Assembly (NCBI GenBank): GCA_033030425.1
Contig: JAUFSD010000003.1
Span: forward strand, 3,038,001-3,102,000
Direction: 5' to 3'
Length of the DNA stretch: 64,000 nt
Source of the DNA: Verpa conica
Lineage: Eukaryota > Ascomycota > Pezizomycetes > Pezizales > Morchellaceae
Positions 11,299 to 22,162 of this stretch are shown piece by piece; positions within the stretch are counted from its first letter, which is position 1, and each line of letters starts with the position of its first letter. The notes beneath the pieces were generated by a model. That model saw nothing but the letters and a program-made list of their open reading frames with translations, was not told the origin of the DNA and ran no database searches. Both the position numbers and the translations under genes were made by a program.

Positions 11299-12429
11299 AT
11301 GGCCACCCGGAACGCATACTCGTGTCTGAAATCGATCACTCGGTCGGTACGTCTCAATTCCCCTCAATTATTTGATTTGTTCTTTTTTTTGCACCGTAGT
11401 AATAAGACTTGATATTAGACACCTAGAGCAATCACCAAACCATTCCCAGTACTCCGTTCATTCCACACCTCTCAATGGGCATCTGCACCACCTGCCACTG
11501 CGGCAGCCCCGGCTTCCAAGGCCGCAAATCTTGCAGAAGATCCTGCGGTTAAATCGCCACCTCCGGAGTCGGGCATGATCGAGCGCGTGAGTAAGGGCTT
11601 GCGTGAACTTATGCCGAGCACGACGGAGCAGTATGTCGCATATGGAGTTACACAGGAGCTGTATAACGAGTGCGTTAACCAGGCTGCCTATCTCGAGGGT
11701 ATTGAGCTGTCTGAGAGTGCAAAATTCTGGTATGAAGGTTAGTTGGGGGGGTGGCTTTTTTTTTTTTAAAGAATTCCCTTTCTGTGAGAGGAGCTTGGGG
11801 TGTTGACTTATATAGTGTGTAAAAGAAAACCTACTTTTGCATCATGGGCGCAGGTGACAGTTCTTCACATGTGGATGCTCGTCGTTCGTATCCGTGCGTT
11901 CGAACCGGATAATGTTCAGACCTGGCAACAACATTTCGTAGATCACTTTTTCTACGATTCCGAGGGAAAGATGGTACAGACCTACAAGGTAATTTCTCTA
12001 GCCACTTCCTCCCGTAGTAAGATCATAACTAACAAGTTATAAAAAAAACACCAGCTCACAAGCGCCCAACAACGCAAAAAGTACCTCAAAGACCTCTACT
12101 CTCAGTATCGCGGTATGGTTGCAGGTTTCGACGAAGGTCTCGTAAAGGGCGATGCTGTTCTCTCCGCTGCAATCTGGAGGAATGTCTTTGATGCGGATCC
12201 AGAGACTGATGTGGAGCTGCTGGCTTTGATCACTAGTTATGTTCGTAGGGTTATTTCGGGTCTTGAGAAGGTTGGGGATGATGTTATATATGCGGGTAAG
12301 ATTAGATTTGGGTTGCCAATGGAGGAGGAGCCACATGTGGCGCATAAAAGTAAATATTTAGAAAGGATTATGAAGGAAAAGGGGGGCAACCTGAAGAGTA
12401 GTGAAGCTGGTGGGAAGGTTGGGAGTTGA
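11299..12429 (+). CDS. CBP3: Ubiquinol-cytochrome c chaperone CBP3
   Basis: Four exons, 11299-11346, 11419-11737, 11816-11988 and 12055-12429, give 304 aa. The first 45 residues (MATRNAYSCLKSITRS, then VLRSFHTSQWAS) have the basic, hydroxylated make-up of a mitochondrial presequence. The conserved domain follows: YGVTQELYNECVNQAAYLEG, FWYE, SWAQVTVLHMWMLVVRIRAF, then WQQHFVDHFFYDSE and LYSQYRGMVAGFDEGLVKGD, ending with VIYAGKIRFG. Cbp3, with Cbp6, binds the mitoribosome exit and newly made cytochrome b to start complex III assembly in the inner membrane. All introns are GT-AG with closed phases; the third begins GTAATT. The N-terminal exon of only 16 codons was placed by frame, splice borders and targeting character, so it is slightly less certain than the rest. 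Confidence 0.9.
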
Positions 12430-14266
12430 ATGTGTGGGTAGAGGTTGTATGGCTCTTCTTTTAGTGCATGTTTGATTGCTACTGAGAGGTGAGGTTTCAT
12501 GGGGTGGAATGTATTGTATCATTGTATAGAAAAGAAATTCTGTTGCTTCTCATAGGCCAGCTTTAATGCACCTTAATAAGTAGATAAGGTGTCGATCTCT
12601 GATAGGAAGAAGCTGTTTCTTGATTTATGGAAGCTGTATTGGGACGAGATTTTTCAAAGTTGCTCTGTATATTATACTTAGCAGATCATTCACTAGTTGA
12701 TAATTTCACAGACAGCTGGTCACTTATTGCGAAGAATATGAGACTAAACACAATATCTACATTAGTTAATCCTTCAATGCACCGAGTTTATAGCTACATT
12801 GAAGAACTCCGAACCGCCTAACGGGGCCGCTGGACAAAGATCCTCCGTCATACTGTAAGTAAAACGCGACAGTCTATCTATTAATAACTACTAGATGAGG
12901 AAACCAATCCCTTCTCCTAAGACGTAATGCCTAAGCACCACCTTCCTCATCTGGAGAACTAAAGATCAATTTCCCATACCTCATATCGTAGTTTATAATT
13001 GGCCTTAACTCCATACATACTACAAAAATCAGTTCCAAGGGTATTGACATCCTTAAAGTGTGATTGAGCTGGTGCTGGGTGAACTGTTATTCTACGACCA
13101 CCAAGCTCAGCGCAGAACGCTTGACGGATGATATCGTTTCCGTCACACACACACCTTTTAAATTATCTATTAGTTAGTGATGTCAAATCACACTCTCTAG
13201 AAAAAATGCGTACACTCACCTCATAAGAAACATACATAAACCGGGAAACTGTATCAAACATGAAATGGACGTATCTTAATTCATTACGGAATCCCATTTG
13301 GAATGTGAAGGGCGGATCGGTGATAAGTCCCGTACACAATTCCGTTGACAACTTTGGCTTGTTTCAGCGTCTTTGGTGCACGATGAAAGCTGGTGAGGTA
13401 GTAGCGGATTTTAGTATATTAGGTATGTTCTAGCCTATGGATCTTTTAGCTTTTATCGATCAACTGATTACCTAACAGCACATAGACTTAATTGTACACC
13501 GTTATCAGTATTTTAGACACTTCTAGTTACGGAGGACATGCATGGTCACACTGATCTGAAATAAGTAGGAATCTATGATATAGTGTTACAATGACGGGGC
13601 TAGAACAGATATAATAATAGTTCTAATTTTCTTAAATTACTCAATTGAGAATATTCGCAGGAGTAATCTCCAAACCTCCAGACTCATACTACCGCTTTAT
13701 TACGAGGTCTAAAGCCGATGAAGACTATACTCTAAACTGCTATTTTTGCGAGTGACAAGTCATGAATCACAATAATTCATAAATCTCCCTTTTACCATCG
13801 TATTTAAACCTTTAGATTACTCTTAAAGATTATAAGTTTTTGACGAGTTTACTGATATTGGCTACTGTGCTGAAGCAGGGACTACCGCTATTTACTTCTG
13901 TTGCTATTGGGTGAAGGGATAATTCTTTACCAGTGGCTTTATAGTGGGCTAGTTTTGTGGAAAGAGCTGGCTAGCTTAATTTTATGCTGTGAGGTATAAA
14001 TAACAAATTTATGGGGTCTAGATCACACAAAATTGAGGACAAATGGATACCCACCTCTATCTATATATGTTTTTTTAAGACAACACTCGTACCCGTTACT
14101 GGAGTCAAGGAGCATAAATAGCATAACAAGAAAAAACACCTCCTGGAGAAGGTAAGGAAAAGAAAAGAGGAGGGGGAGGGAAAAAAAGGGAAAAAAAGAG
14201 AATCCAAGCTACAAACAAACAAAACTTTTTTTCTGTCGTCCATACATACACATATCCACTTCCCTA
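12430..14266. other. AT-rich intergenic DNA with a possible gene relic
   Basis: No gene is confirmed. On the minus strand at 13351-13166 and 13150-12959 there are two adjacent open stretches of ordinary, non-repetitive amino acid composition. They are separated by a sequence with a perfect donor (GTGAGT near 13220) and a CTAAC-TAG acceptor. However, no acceptor keeps the frame open, and no start codon is evident. They may be a decayed or unmodelled gene. The remainder shows only AT-rich DNA and short poly-A/T runs near 14160-14230. Confidence 0.4.
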
Positions 14267-15399
14267 CTAAACATCCTCATCACTAACACTTTCATCTTCA
14301 TCCCCACTAACTTCCTGGTTCTCCCTCTCCTTCTTATCCATCAATGCCTGCAACTCTGCATCATCATTCTCAGTGACCGCCTTCGGCGCCATCCTCACCA
14401 CACAGCTTCCTCCCGCCGCAGAAATGCTCTTCTCAATCTCCGTGATCGCCTCCTCGAGAACCTGAATTCCAGTGTTCTTGTCCAAGCACTGCGAAGTCAA
14501 TACGTACAGTGGTGGGGATACCAACTTGACCTTTACTGGGGTCTCGGGTGTGTTCTTTGCCTCTGCTTTTCGGAGGGAGTCCTTGACGGCGTCGATTCCT
14601 TCGTAGCCGAAACATGTCACCTCGACGTCGGCACGAACTTTTGTAGGTTGCGGGGTGAGGCGCTTGGAGATGTAGGTTGTTAATTCGGCGCGGACAGCCT
14701 CGGAGGGGAATTCGATTCCTTCCCAGACGTCGGGATTGCTGTTTGCCCGAGATGTGTGTTAGGGGGGAAAAACGAAAATAAAATAAAAATATATGATAAA
14801 TAGCGAAAAAAGAGTAAAATCTCACGTTATAGAGAACTTGAAAGCGTCAACAGCATGACCATATTTCTTCATAAGTGGCCACCCGATATTCTCATAGAGC
14901 TGCTCGATCGGCTCCTTTGTCTTCTCAGCGACATGTCGTAGGATGGAGTGGACCATCTTTGACTTATTGAATCGTTCTTCGCACTTGACGACATCCTCGG
15001 CGGAGACACGACGCTTTGAAAGATCGATATATCCTATCCTGAAATATCAGCGATCTCGCCACTTTAGAGGGGTAGAAAATTTGATAATATACCCTTCTCT
15101 TTATCAACACGCAACACAACAACGACCTCGTTCCGGCCAACACGGATAAGCTTCTGGATGGACCTGATACGTCTCCGGGACAGCTCGCTGAGGAGGATCA
15201 TGCCGTCAATGTTGTCGTACTCGAGGAGCTTGACGTAGGCACCCATCTCGGCGATCTATATCACATGAGCCACCGGGTCGTAGAGAGAGGACAGGCTTCA
15301 GGAAGAGGAGGAGAAGCGTACCTGCTTCACGTTGACCATGACATAGCTATCCACCTCTGGATACTTCTCTGGGTAGTAGCGGGAATTTGTGAGCGACAT
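14267..15399 (-). CDS. SUI2: Translation initiation factor eIF2 subunit alpha
   Basis: Four exons on the minus strand, 15399-15322, 15255-15093, 15033-14826 and 14738-14267, give 306 aa, the normal length. The N-terminal S1 (OB) domain reads [20 protein letters not shown], followed by [19 protein letters not shown]. Ser52 of the open frame (Ser51 after Met removal) sits in that SELSRRR loop, the target of the stress kinases Gcn2/PKR type. Next comes YIDLSKRRV, the helical domain ([15 protein letters not shown]), then a C-terminal alpha-beta domain and an acidic tail ([13 protein letters not shown]). In complex with beta and gamma subunits it carries initiator Met-tRNA to the 40S subunit. The first exon ends at VNVKQ, and the start Met is the only one that makes the conserved [15 protein letters not shown] beginning. 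Confidence 0.96.
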
Positions 15400-16077
15400 G
15401 ATTGCGTGTGTATGCGCGATATGGGTATTATGGACAGGGTCTCGCTTTTTGTGCCTCTGATCTTTCAGAAAGTTGTGTCGGCGGTGTATGCGACTCGAAG
15501 GATCGGAGGGTGGTTAGATGTGGAGGGGGCAGGTTGATGTTGGAGGAGGGGCTCAGTGGGGTGGAGTGGGGTGTGGTCGTTGTTGGGAGGAGTCATCCCA
15601 CCACCTGTGAATTTTCTTTTTTGGGAGCCTCACTCATTAATGTGATATTTGGTCACTTCTGGACACAGTAATTTATCGTAAAGCCCGGTAGAGATGTGGG
15701 GTACAAATATTGGATATGGATCTTGAGTAGTTGAGCCTCTATCTTTGAATAAGGCATCAGTCTCTCGTGACTGAATGTCTCAGTCTAAACTATTATTAGG
15801 TGGAGGCTCTTATCATATGCAAGTCTTTTTATTCTGTGGGAGTCCGTTATCCTATGAGCGCCCTCTTCCATAGGAATTATTTGCTCCATGAGAGCCTTTT
15901 ATTTTATGGAGGCTTTTGTGGTTTATCTTGAAGGGTTAGAAGTCATGGCAATGATTAATTTGCTAGGAAACCCTGGTCCTCTAGATATCTCTCAAATTCC
16001 GAATGCACTCGTAAGAAATCAAAATATTAACCTAACGCCTTGCAAGCCTTCTAACCTTGATCTCTATATTCACCTTG
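15400..16077. other. Intergenic spacer
   Basis: About 680 bases between the eIF2-alpha start and the BLOC1S2 stop. The stretch 15780-15915 has several loosely repeated CCATAGGA/TCCATGAG-like words. No gene was recognised. Confidence 0.5.
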
Positions 16078-16535
16078 TTAGTAAATTATTCCCTTGACAC
16101 CTCCGGAATGCATACCCAGCTCCCCCGTCCACTCCTCAAGCTCCTTCACAACCGCCTCTAGGTCACCAACCCGCTCATCAAGCACATCAACCTGGTTCTT
16201 GTACTTTTCGATATCCGCATCTACCTCCCATCAGCCTCGCCTCAGCCCAAGTGGTGATGCCTGGTAGAGCTACATTTCTGGCTTAAATACTCGCTATCGG
16301 TGCCTAACCCTTCAGCCGCATTGGCCATAGCCTGGTAACGTTCCTTTGCGTGCAAGTTGATACGGTTCAGGAGGTCCAGATCACCTATAGTAGATTCTGT
16401 ATCTGCGCGAATGACATTCTCAAGACTCTGTAGAAGCAGTCAGTCCCCCTGCAGAATAGAATAACATATATATAAAAAGGATATCCCTACAGCCAAAACA
16501 TCGTTCACACTGTTCGCCGTCTTTTGAGCCGCCAT
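16078..16535 (-). CDS. BLOC1S2: BLOC-1 complex subunit 2-like protein
   Basis: Three exons on the minus strand, 16535-16491, 16427-16274 and 16220-16078, give 113 aa; each exon is too short to stand out alone. The protein starts MAAQKTANSVNDVLASLE, has a helical middle (DLDLLNRINLHAKERYQAM) and a coiled coil whose start, LSQKYADIEKYKNQVDVLDE, lines up with the LNQKY and INVIEEQV segment of animal BLOC1S2, followed by VGDLEAVVKELEEW. BLOC-1 acts in endosomal sorting and endosome maturation in fungi. The second intron uses the donor GTAGCT; it is the only one that keeps the frame and restores the family motif. The identification is by remembered family pattern, so it deserves a profile search. 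It shares a 244-bp divergent promoter with MGE1. Confidence 0.8.
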
Positions 16536-16779
16536 CGTTCATGAGTGACAGAGCATGCCCGAGGTAACCCTACCTAGACCCTCTTCCCCGCCAAGCCCCT
16601 GTCTGTTCCACCCCACGTCAGATCGTAAATTTTGCATAATATCCAAGACAACCCAGAAGAAGGGGAAAAAAAGATATATCAACACCAACAATCAACCATC
16701 TCATCAATTCACACCTATATAACAGAAAGTAAAGGGAGGAAAGAGAAATAAAAAGAAAAAAAACACCAAAACTCGCAAA
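16536..16779. promoter_or_regulatory. Divergent promoter between BLOC1S2-like gene and MGE1
   Basis: Only 244 bases separate the two outward-facing start codons. The half next to MGE1 is A-rich (AAAGAGAAATAAAAAGAAAAAAAACACC), as is common just upstream of fungal translation starts. Shared control is inferred from spacing only. Confidence 0.6.
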
Positions 16780-17599
16780 ATGTTCCGACGAGCTCTCCTC
16801 CAACAAACCCGTCAATTCTCATCCCGCACACTTGCCGCAGCAGCAGTCTCTAGACCATCACTCGTCCTCCCTTCAATCCGACAATGGCAGCCTGCCCCTC
16901 TGCTCTCTCGGCGCGTATCCACCGAAGCAGCCCCAGAGACGTCCTCGAAACCATCTGAGCCAGCCCCAGAGTCAGCGACCAACCCCGAACTAGAAGCCCT
17001 CAAGAAGGAACTCGAGAAGAAAACCGAAGAGGCGAAAGACTTCAAGGTAACTTCCCACAAACCACCATCTCATCTCACACCTACTGAACTCTCGCCCTCC
17101 TAGGATAAATTTACCCGCACCGTAGCAGACTTCCGTAACCTGCAAGACCGCACCGAGCGCGATAAAAAGTCTGCAAAAGACTATGCGATCCAGAAGTTTG
17201 CAAAGGACCTTGTTGACAGCGTCGACAACCTCGACCGTGCACTTTCTGCTGTTCCAGAAGAGAGCCGGAGTGACTCAGAGAAGAATAAGGAGCTGGTGGA
17301 TCTGTATAACGGGTTGAAGATGACTGAAAGTATCCTGCTGAGCACACTCAAGAAACACGGGTTGGAGAAAATAGACCCGGTGGGTCAGGTGTTTGATCCT
17401 AATATGCATGAGGCTACCTTTCAGGTTCCTATGCCGGATAAGGAGCCAAATACAGTGTTTCATGTTCAGCAGACGGGGTTTGTGTTGAATGGGCGGACTA
17501 TTAGGGTGAGTGGATATATGTGTGTATCTGGGGATTAAGAGGAGTTGCTAACGCTGTCTATAGGCGGCCAAGGTCGGTATTGTTGCGAGTCCGAAGTAG
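16780..17599 (+). CDS. MGE1: Mitochondrial GrpE-type nucleotide exchange factor
   Basis: Three exons, 16780-17046, 17104-17505 and 17564-17599, give 234 aa. The N-terminus (MFRRALLQQTRQFSSRTLAAAAVSR) is a clear mitochondrial presequence. A Pro/Ala/Ser-rich linker leads into a long coiled coil (PELEALKKELEKKTEEAKDFKDKF) and the GrpE core, with ADFRNLQDRTERDKKSAKDYA, FAKDLVDSVDNLDRAL, then the C-terminal beta domain FDPNMHEATFQVP and FVLNGRTIRAAKVGIVASPK. It releases ADP from mitochondrial Hsp70 in the matrix during import and folding. The last exon is just 12 codons including the stop; it completes the invariant AAKVGIV ending, confirming the splice. About 2.5 kb of AT-rich DNA follows. Confidence 0.95.
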
Positions 17600-20164
17600 G
17601 TTTTTAGTGAACTGAGTGCGGTGGGAGTAATGAAATGAAGGTTTGTTTGTTTTATATTCTTTTTACGGTTTTATTTCTTCTGGTGTCTATATTACTGTAT
17701 ATAGTGTTCACATCTCCCTCCTCTTATCTCTTTGGCATTACAGGGCATTCGGGTTCTGTTTATAAAAAAGAATTATCTGTAAATATCAATCATACAGGCG
17801 TCGGTCTATGGCTTCAAGGGCTACAAAACTTTGAATTGGCTATACTACTGTGGTCTATTAGTGGCTCTAGTTATACTATAGTCACTATTCTTATGATAGT
17901 TTCCCTATTGTAGGGTTAAATATATCAATGGTTTAAAGCTTTATAAGGCCTCATTTTCTTATACAAGTAAAATACCCTTTGGTATCTTTGTCAAAGACCC
18001 AGCCTTCCGTTATCCCTATTCCTTCATTACCCAACGTACACATCAATGCTAAGACCTATTATTGCTAACCCTCCACAGCTACATAGCTCATCTTCTGACA
18101 AAAGCCTGAAATAATGTATCCTTGATAAACTCAACCGTTAAATACCGCCGAATCATGATATCTAGCCAATATTCTCTTAGTTCTGTCCCGTTTTTACGCC
18201 TCATTAATTTCACGAGCCCTTGTGCCAAGGTAATCCTCCACTATCTACCACTTTCATATCTGTCTTTTTCATCTATACTCCTCCCTATCTAACATATTCT
18301 CCCCAGAAAATAGAAGGTAGTATATATAACTAGTTCTGGGTGCGCATGGCGCACTACTGCATTTCGTATCTAGGAGTTGGGTTGCCAATGTAACTTTCTT
18401 CCAGTACTTTCTTAATTAGATCGAGCCTCTTTGGTTTCTTATACTCCAACTCGACGGATCTAACTCCCATGACACTTTTTCTTTTAATGGTCCGATAGAA
18501 CTTCTGAGTATATTAGTCACTCTTTAAAGAAATTACCTGAAAAAGTCTGCACACATCAAAAACATACCTATCAAAACCCGAGGCCATATCTCCCTAAAAT
18601 ACCAGCCGCCCAGACAGTGGCTCAGCAATACCGTAGCTCATCTGTTTTAATCAGTGTCCATACTTTCATTTTTGTAAAGTGAATACGGACATAACACCTA
18701 TATTGTGAGAGATTCAGGGGGCCACAATGGTAGGAATTGCTTCTGGTATAGTATCATCCCCTGAGGATAATACCTCTAGATCGATTTCACGAAGCTTCAA
18801 TCGTGGTTGTTTGTCCAGTTTCTATGCCAGCTCTATAGGTACTTCCTCTATAGGGGTATGAGTTGTTTCGCGATACCTTTTGGTTCTGGCTGGTGTAGGT
18901 TTTTCTTGGAGAGCAAGAGAAAACTTTTATTGATGGAATAATTTGACTTTTTCTTGGGGTATTTTATTTTATTCCCTAAGCGTGTTGATAGATACTATTC
19001 GAAAACAGATTAGTTTACACAAAGTTACATCATAGAGTGTTCGTATTGATAACTAGACATGTGCTCCGGGGAGAGTGCAGTGAACAAGATTACGGCTTTC
19101 AGGGGATAGAGGGGATGATCTATATTCTTGATATTGCAATAAGTAACTTACTTTATCTATAATCATCTGTTATTTGGGCTATTACATAGCGTCTAAAGGG
19201 CCTTATAGCGGGCCGGTGATACCTGACTCTATGAATGGATTAGCACAAGAACCGCGAATTTTAATGTTTCAATTCTATAAGAATATAAGGGTTCCGCTAC
19301 CTTACCTTGTAAATCTTTGTCATTGTTCCATGGCCCAGGCACGTAAATTATAGGGGGACGGCCCTCGAAAGATGTCAACACTTTTTTTGTATGTGTGGGG
19401 ATTCTTTGGTGAGGTGAGTGGAGGTTCAAAGGCTATTTAAGTATAGCTATGACGTCTACTTAGCGTGATGCGCTCTACGGTAGGCCATACTTCCTGGGAG
19501 AATAAACTTTTAGATTCGAAGCCTAGCTGGTTATAGAAACTATATGGTTACGGCTAATTAATAAATAACCTCCTCTCTAGTTCCAAGCACATAAATTAGA
19601 CACCTTAGAGAGGGATATAAATGATACAATGGGATTAAAGCTAGATGTTACATGAATGATTTCTTAATCATAGCTGTGGGTAACGGTTATGCCTTTAGGA
19701 AGGTTCTTAGGCTGGGTGCCCTTGGTTTCGATACCCCGCTGGAGGTACTATAACGCTGTAAAACTACAACGCTGTAAAAATTTGTATGGTCAGAAGTGGG
19801 GGTCGAGTGATCTATTATGATTAAGTCAATCACATAAAACACCTTGAAGCTTCTAACCAAATCAGAACTTCAGCAGCCATAAACCATGGAATGACTAGAT
19901 ATCCAAGAGGGAATAGTTTCAAAGAGCAGTACCCAGAAGATAACAGATACACTAGGAATATAAGCCCCTAGCAATCCTCTGAAACAGATACGACCTTGAA
20001 GATGAGGAGCTTCAGAGCACTGAGCCAGAATCATAGCTGAGAACCATAGACTCTAGGTCTAAGAATAATATGGGAATTTTTGAATTATAATACAGATGAA
20101 TCATTAGCAGCATGCTATTTTTACAACCCAAGAGCTCTAAACCTAGAGAAACCGTAATTATACC
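17600..20164. other. AT-rich gene-poor spacer
   Basis: About 2.5 kb of AT-rich DNA with no frame that looks coding. Composition resembles old, mutated repetitive DNA, but I could not find ends, target-site duplications or a recognisable transposon protein. A short tandem (AACGCTGTAAAA-like, two copies) is at 19751-19778. Confidence 0.5.
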
Positions 20165-22162
20165 CTAATCATCAATCCCCATAAACTCCTCTTCATCATC
20201 CATATCCACCCCATCACTTTCATCCCCCTCCGCCAACTTCCTCTTCTTGCTCGCCTCGACCGCCCCTCTTTTCCTATCCATCCTCTGCCTCTCATATCCA
20301 CTCTTCGTACTAATCCTCCCTTTAGCCCCCTCTACTACAGCTCTTGCCTTCACACCCCTCTTCTTCAGCTCCTTCCTCTCCTTCTTACTCGTCTTCGGTA
20401 GGGCATCCAGCAACCACTTCTGTACCCCGCCCTCCACTTTCTCACCCCTCATCTTCTGTGAAGTTGCAATGACGTTCGCAATACCTTTAACATAGCCTAT
20501 GTCCTCCTTTGTGTAATACGTTACCGCCTCCCCCCCCTCCCTCCCTGCACGACCTGTCCGGCCAACACGGTGGATATATGCCACTACCGTGGTAGGAATA
20601 TCGTAATTCACAACTAGCCTAACACCAGCAAAGTCGACCCCCCGCGCTAGAAGATCTGTTGTGATGAGAACCCATATCTCACCTCTTCTGAACCGATCCA
20701 TGACCTCTTCGCGCGCAGTGTCGGTGAGGGAGGCGTGAAGGACTGCGATGCGTCCAGGTGTTGGGAGGTCGTACATGATCTCGTTGTAGAGCGCTTGTGC
20801 GCGAGGGATGCTCTGGACGAAGAGGAGGGCGGGGGGGTGGAAGCGGGTTGTGAAGAGTTGACGAAGGGCGAGGAGTTTACCGGGTTCCGTAGCGGTGTAG
20901 GTGAGGGTTTGGGAGATTGTTGGGAGGGCGGTGTCTTTGATGCCGACTATGAGGCGGAGGATAGTTGGAGTGGGTTTGGGGGTTGGTTTTTTTTTGGATT
21001 TGAGTGATGGGGGCTCGTCGAGTGTGGTTGGAAGCATCATGTTTCGTGCGATCTCTTCAGTACCGCTGCTGATCGTGGCGCTCCAGAGACTTGTTCTTAG
21101 TTCTCCTGCACCGGTCTCTCGTAGTGATTTCCAGATGCCGAGGGTTTGGTCTCGGAATAGTTCGTCGAGTAGTACGTCCGCTTCGTCTAATACCAGCCTA
21201 CGAACCCCCGAGAATTCACCTTTCCCTTCTGGACTCTCAATTGCATGTAGTAGGAGTAGAGGTGTAGATACGAGGATATCACTCTTGACATGAATTCCCG
21301 CCTCTTCCCCCTTCGTTGATGTCGCTGCCATGCCTTTACGCATCAGTGATACCTTCACCCCTGTTCCAATGGAGAGCTTTTTAATCTCGTTGACAATCTG
21401 ACCAGCGAGTTCTTTAGTGGGGGCGAGGATAATTGCCTTTATCCCGCGTTGTTCTTCCCCAGATTGCTTCCGGGCTGTTAGGATGCTATCTAGTAATGGA
21501 ACAACGTAGGCAAGTGTTTTACCAGACCCTGTAGGCGCGCAAGTGAGCAGGTCGACATCACCGGGGATCAGCTCTGAAACACCATTCTTCTTCATTAATA
21601 TGGGAAGAGCGCCCATCTGGACTTCTGTAGGCTGTGTATATCCCTGCGCGAGGATATTCTCATAGACACGTTTTGAGAGTGCGTAGCCGTGTGGCTGAGA
21701 ACGAAGTTGGGAGAATGATGTAAGTGGGGGTATTAAGATCTGTTGTTGCTTCTTCTTCTTTTTCTTCTTCTTGCCCTCTCCTTCAATTGTTTCTGTGACG
21801 GCTGCGGGGCCAGACAGAATGGTGAATTTGAGTTTATGCTCCCATAGTGTCTTCCTTATTATATCTTCACCCTCCACCACCTCCCCCGCACCTATATCCT
21901 CCTCCACCTCATCAGGTTCAACCATTGAGGTGTCGCTATCATCGCCATCTTCTACGGCGACAAGCTTCTGCTTCTTTCCCCCTGCGCCCATGCCAAAAAA
22001 GTCGAGTTCTTTCGGCACCGCATCGCTGTTATCGGGGATGGATTTCCGCTTTTTCGGAGTTACTAATGGGGGTTTAGGACAGCGGGAAGGAATATTGGAG
22101 CCTCCCGATGCGCCTTTTGCGAGTGAGGTGCCACGCGAGAGGAGGCGGAATATGTCTGCCAT
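20165..22162 (-). CDS. ROK1: DEAD-box ATP-dependent RNA helicase Rok1
   Basis: A single exon of 665 aa on the minus strand. All helicase motifs are visible: Q-motif GYTQPTEVQ, motif I APTGSGKT (about 209-216), Ia PTKELAGQI, II DEAD (326-329), III SAT (361-363), V TTDLLARGVDF and VI HRVGRTGR (531-538). N-terminal MADIFRLLSRGTSLAKG matches the start of yeast Rok1, so I chose this Met over an in-frame Met 61 codons upstream. A Lys run near 130-140 and an acidic stretch before it are typical disordered regions. The C-terminus is basic, then acidic (DMDDEEEFMGIDD). Rok1/DDX52 unwinds snoRNA-pre-rRNA duplexes during 40S assembly in the nucleolus. It is one of the few long intron-free genes here. 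Confidence 0.95.
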   Translation of the reverse strand: MADIFRLLSRGTSLAKGASGGSNIPSRCPKPPLVTPKKRKSIPDNSDAVPKELDFFGMGAGGKKQKLVAVEDGDDSDTSMVEPDEVEEDIGAGEVVEGEDIIRKTLWEHKLKFTILSGPAAVTETIEGEGKKKKKKKKQQQILIPPLTSFSQLRSQPHGYALSKRVYENILAQGYTQPTEVQMGALPILMKKNGVSELIPGDVDLLTCAPTGSGKTLAYVVPLLDSILTARKQSGEEQRGIKAIILAPTKELAGQIVNEIKKLSIGTGVKVSLMRKGMAATSTKGEEAGIHVKSDILVSTPLLLLHAIESPEGKGEFSGVRRLVLDEADVLLDELFRDQTLGIWKSLRETGAGELRTSLWSATISSGTEEIARNMMLPTTLDEPPSLKSKKKPTPKPTPTILRLIVGIKDTALPTISQTLTYTATEPGKLLALRQLFTTRFHPPALLFVQSIPRAQALYNEIMYDLPTPGRIAVLHASLTDTAREEVMDRFRRGEIWVLITTDLLARGVDFAGVRLVVNYDIPTTVVAYIHRVGRTGRAGREGGEAVTYYTKEDIGYVKGIANVIATSQKMRGEKVEGGVQKWLLDALPKTSKKERKELKKRGVKARAVVEGAKGRISTKSGYERQRMDRKRGAVEASKKRKLAEGDESDGVDMDDEEEFMGIDD

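Noticed and set aside
20735..21293. Plus-strand frames within ROK1
   Set aside because: They are antisense shadows of the helicase domain, which carries every DEAD-box motif on the minus strand.
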